A stretch of 5,615 nucleotides of DNA from Planctomycetota bacterium (GTDB taxonomy: Bacteria; Planctomycetota; Phycisphaerae; UBA1845; CAIVHJ01): the NCBI GenBank assembly GCA_022565195.1, contig JADFJZ010000137.1, forward strand, positions 1 through 5,615. The letters run 5' to 3'. Shown one piece after another: positions 5,615-5,615 of the stretch. Every line of letters starts with the position of its first letter. Position 1 is the first letter of the stretch. The translations under genes and the position numbers were made by a program. The notes under the pieces are model-generated. The model saw only the letters and a program-made list of their open reading frames with translations. It ran no database searches and was not told where the DNA came from.

Positions 5615-5615
5615 G

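Noticed and set aside
1..5615. CRISPR array, insertion sequence, toxin-antitoxin pair or phage-defence cassette
   Set aside because: No regularly spaced repeats, no transposase, integrase or nuclease gene, and no terminal inverted repeats are seen. All five genes have ordinary chromosomal character.

Overview
This window is ordinary chromosomal DNA from a GC-rich bacterium, and five protein genes fill almost all of it. I infer Planctomycetota or a close relative. The grounds are the mix of proteins, above all a secreted Arg-rich helical protein and a zinc-ribbon plus small C-terminal domain protein of kinds I associate with that phylum, and the weak or absent Shine-Dalgarno sites before several genes. 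No phylogenetic marker gene is present, so this assignment is tentative.

Layout. Positions 1-125 are a leader with a short GC-rich direct repeat at the left edge and no gene. Two genes follow on the plus strand: a polytopic membrane zinc metallopeptidase of the M48 (Ste24/HtpX-like) class (126-1628) and, 40 bp later, a membrane sensor histidine kinase with HAMP, HisKA and HATPase domains (1669-3264). The remaining genes are on the minus strand. These are a zinc-ribbon protein of unknown function (3258-3881), whose stop codon lies inside the last codons of the kinase gene, deoxyribose-phosphate aldolase deoC (3972-4658), and a secreted Arg-rich coiled-coil protein (4747-5598). The right edge cuts just upstream of that last gene, after its ribosome binding site.

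How the genes may work together. The peptidase and the kinase form a likely two-gene operon, and an envelope-sensing or membrane-protein quality-control role is a reasonable inference. No response regulator is present, so the kinase looks like an orphan here. The minus-strand genes look like separate units. A Rho-independent terminator lies between the secreted protein and deoC. A good sigma-70-type promoter, with a 14-bp near-palindrome over its -35 box, lies between deoC and the zinc-ribbon gene. I see no mobile element, CRISPR array, tRNA, rRNA or recognisable defence cassette. The points most worth following up are the zinc-ribbon protein and its palindrome-covered promoter, the peptidase-kinase pair, and the tail-to-tail gene overlap.
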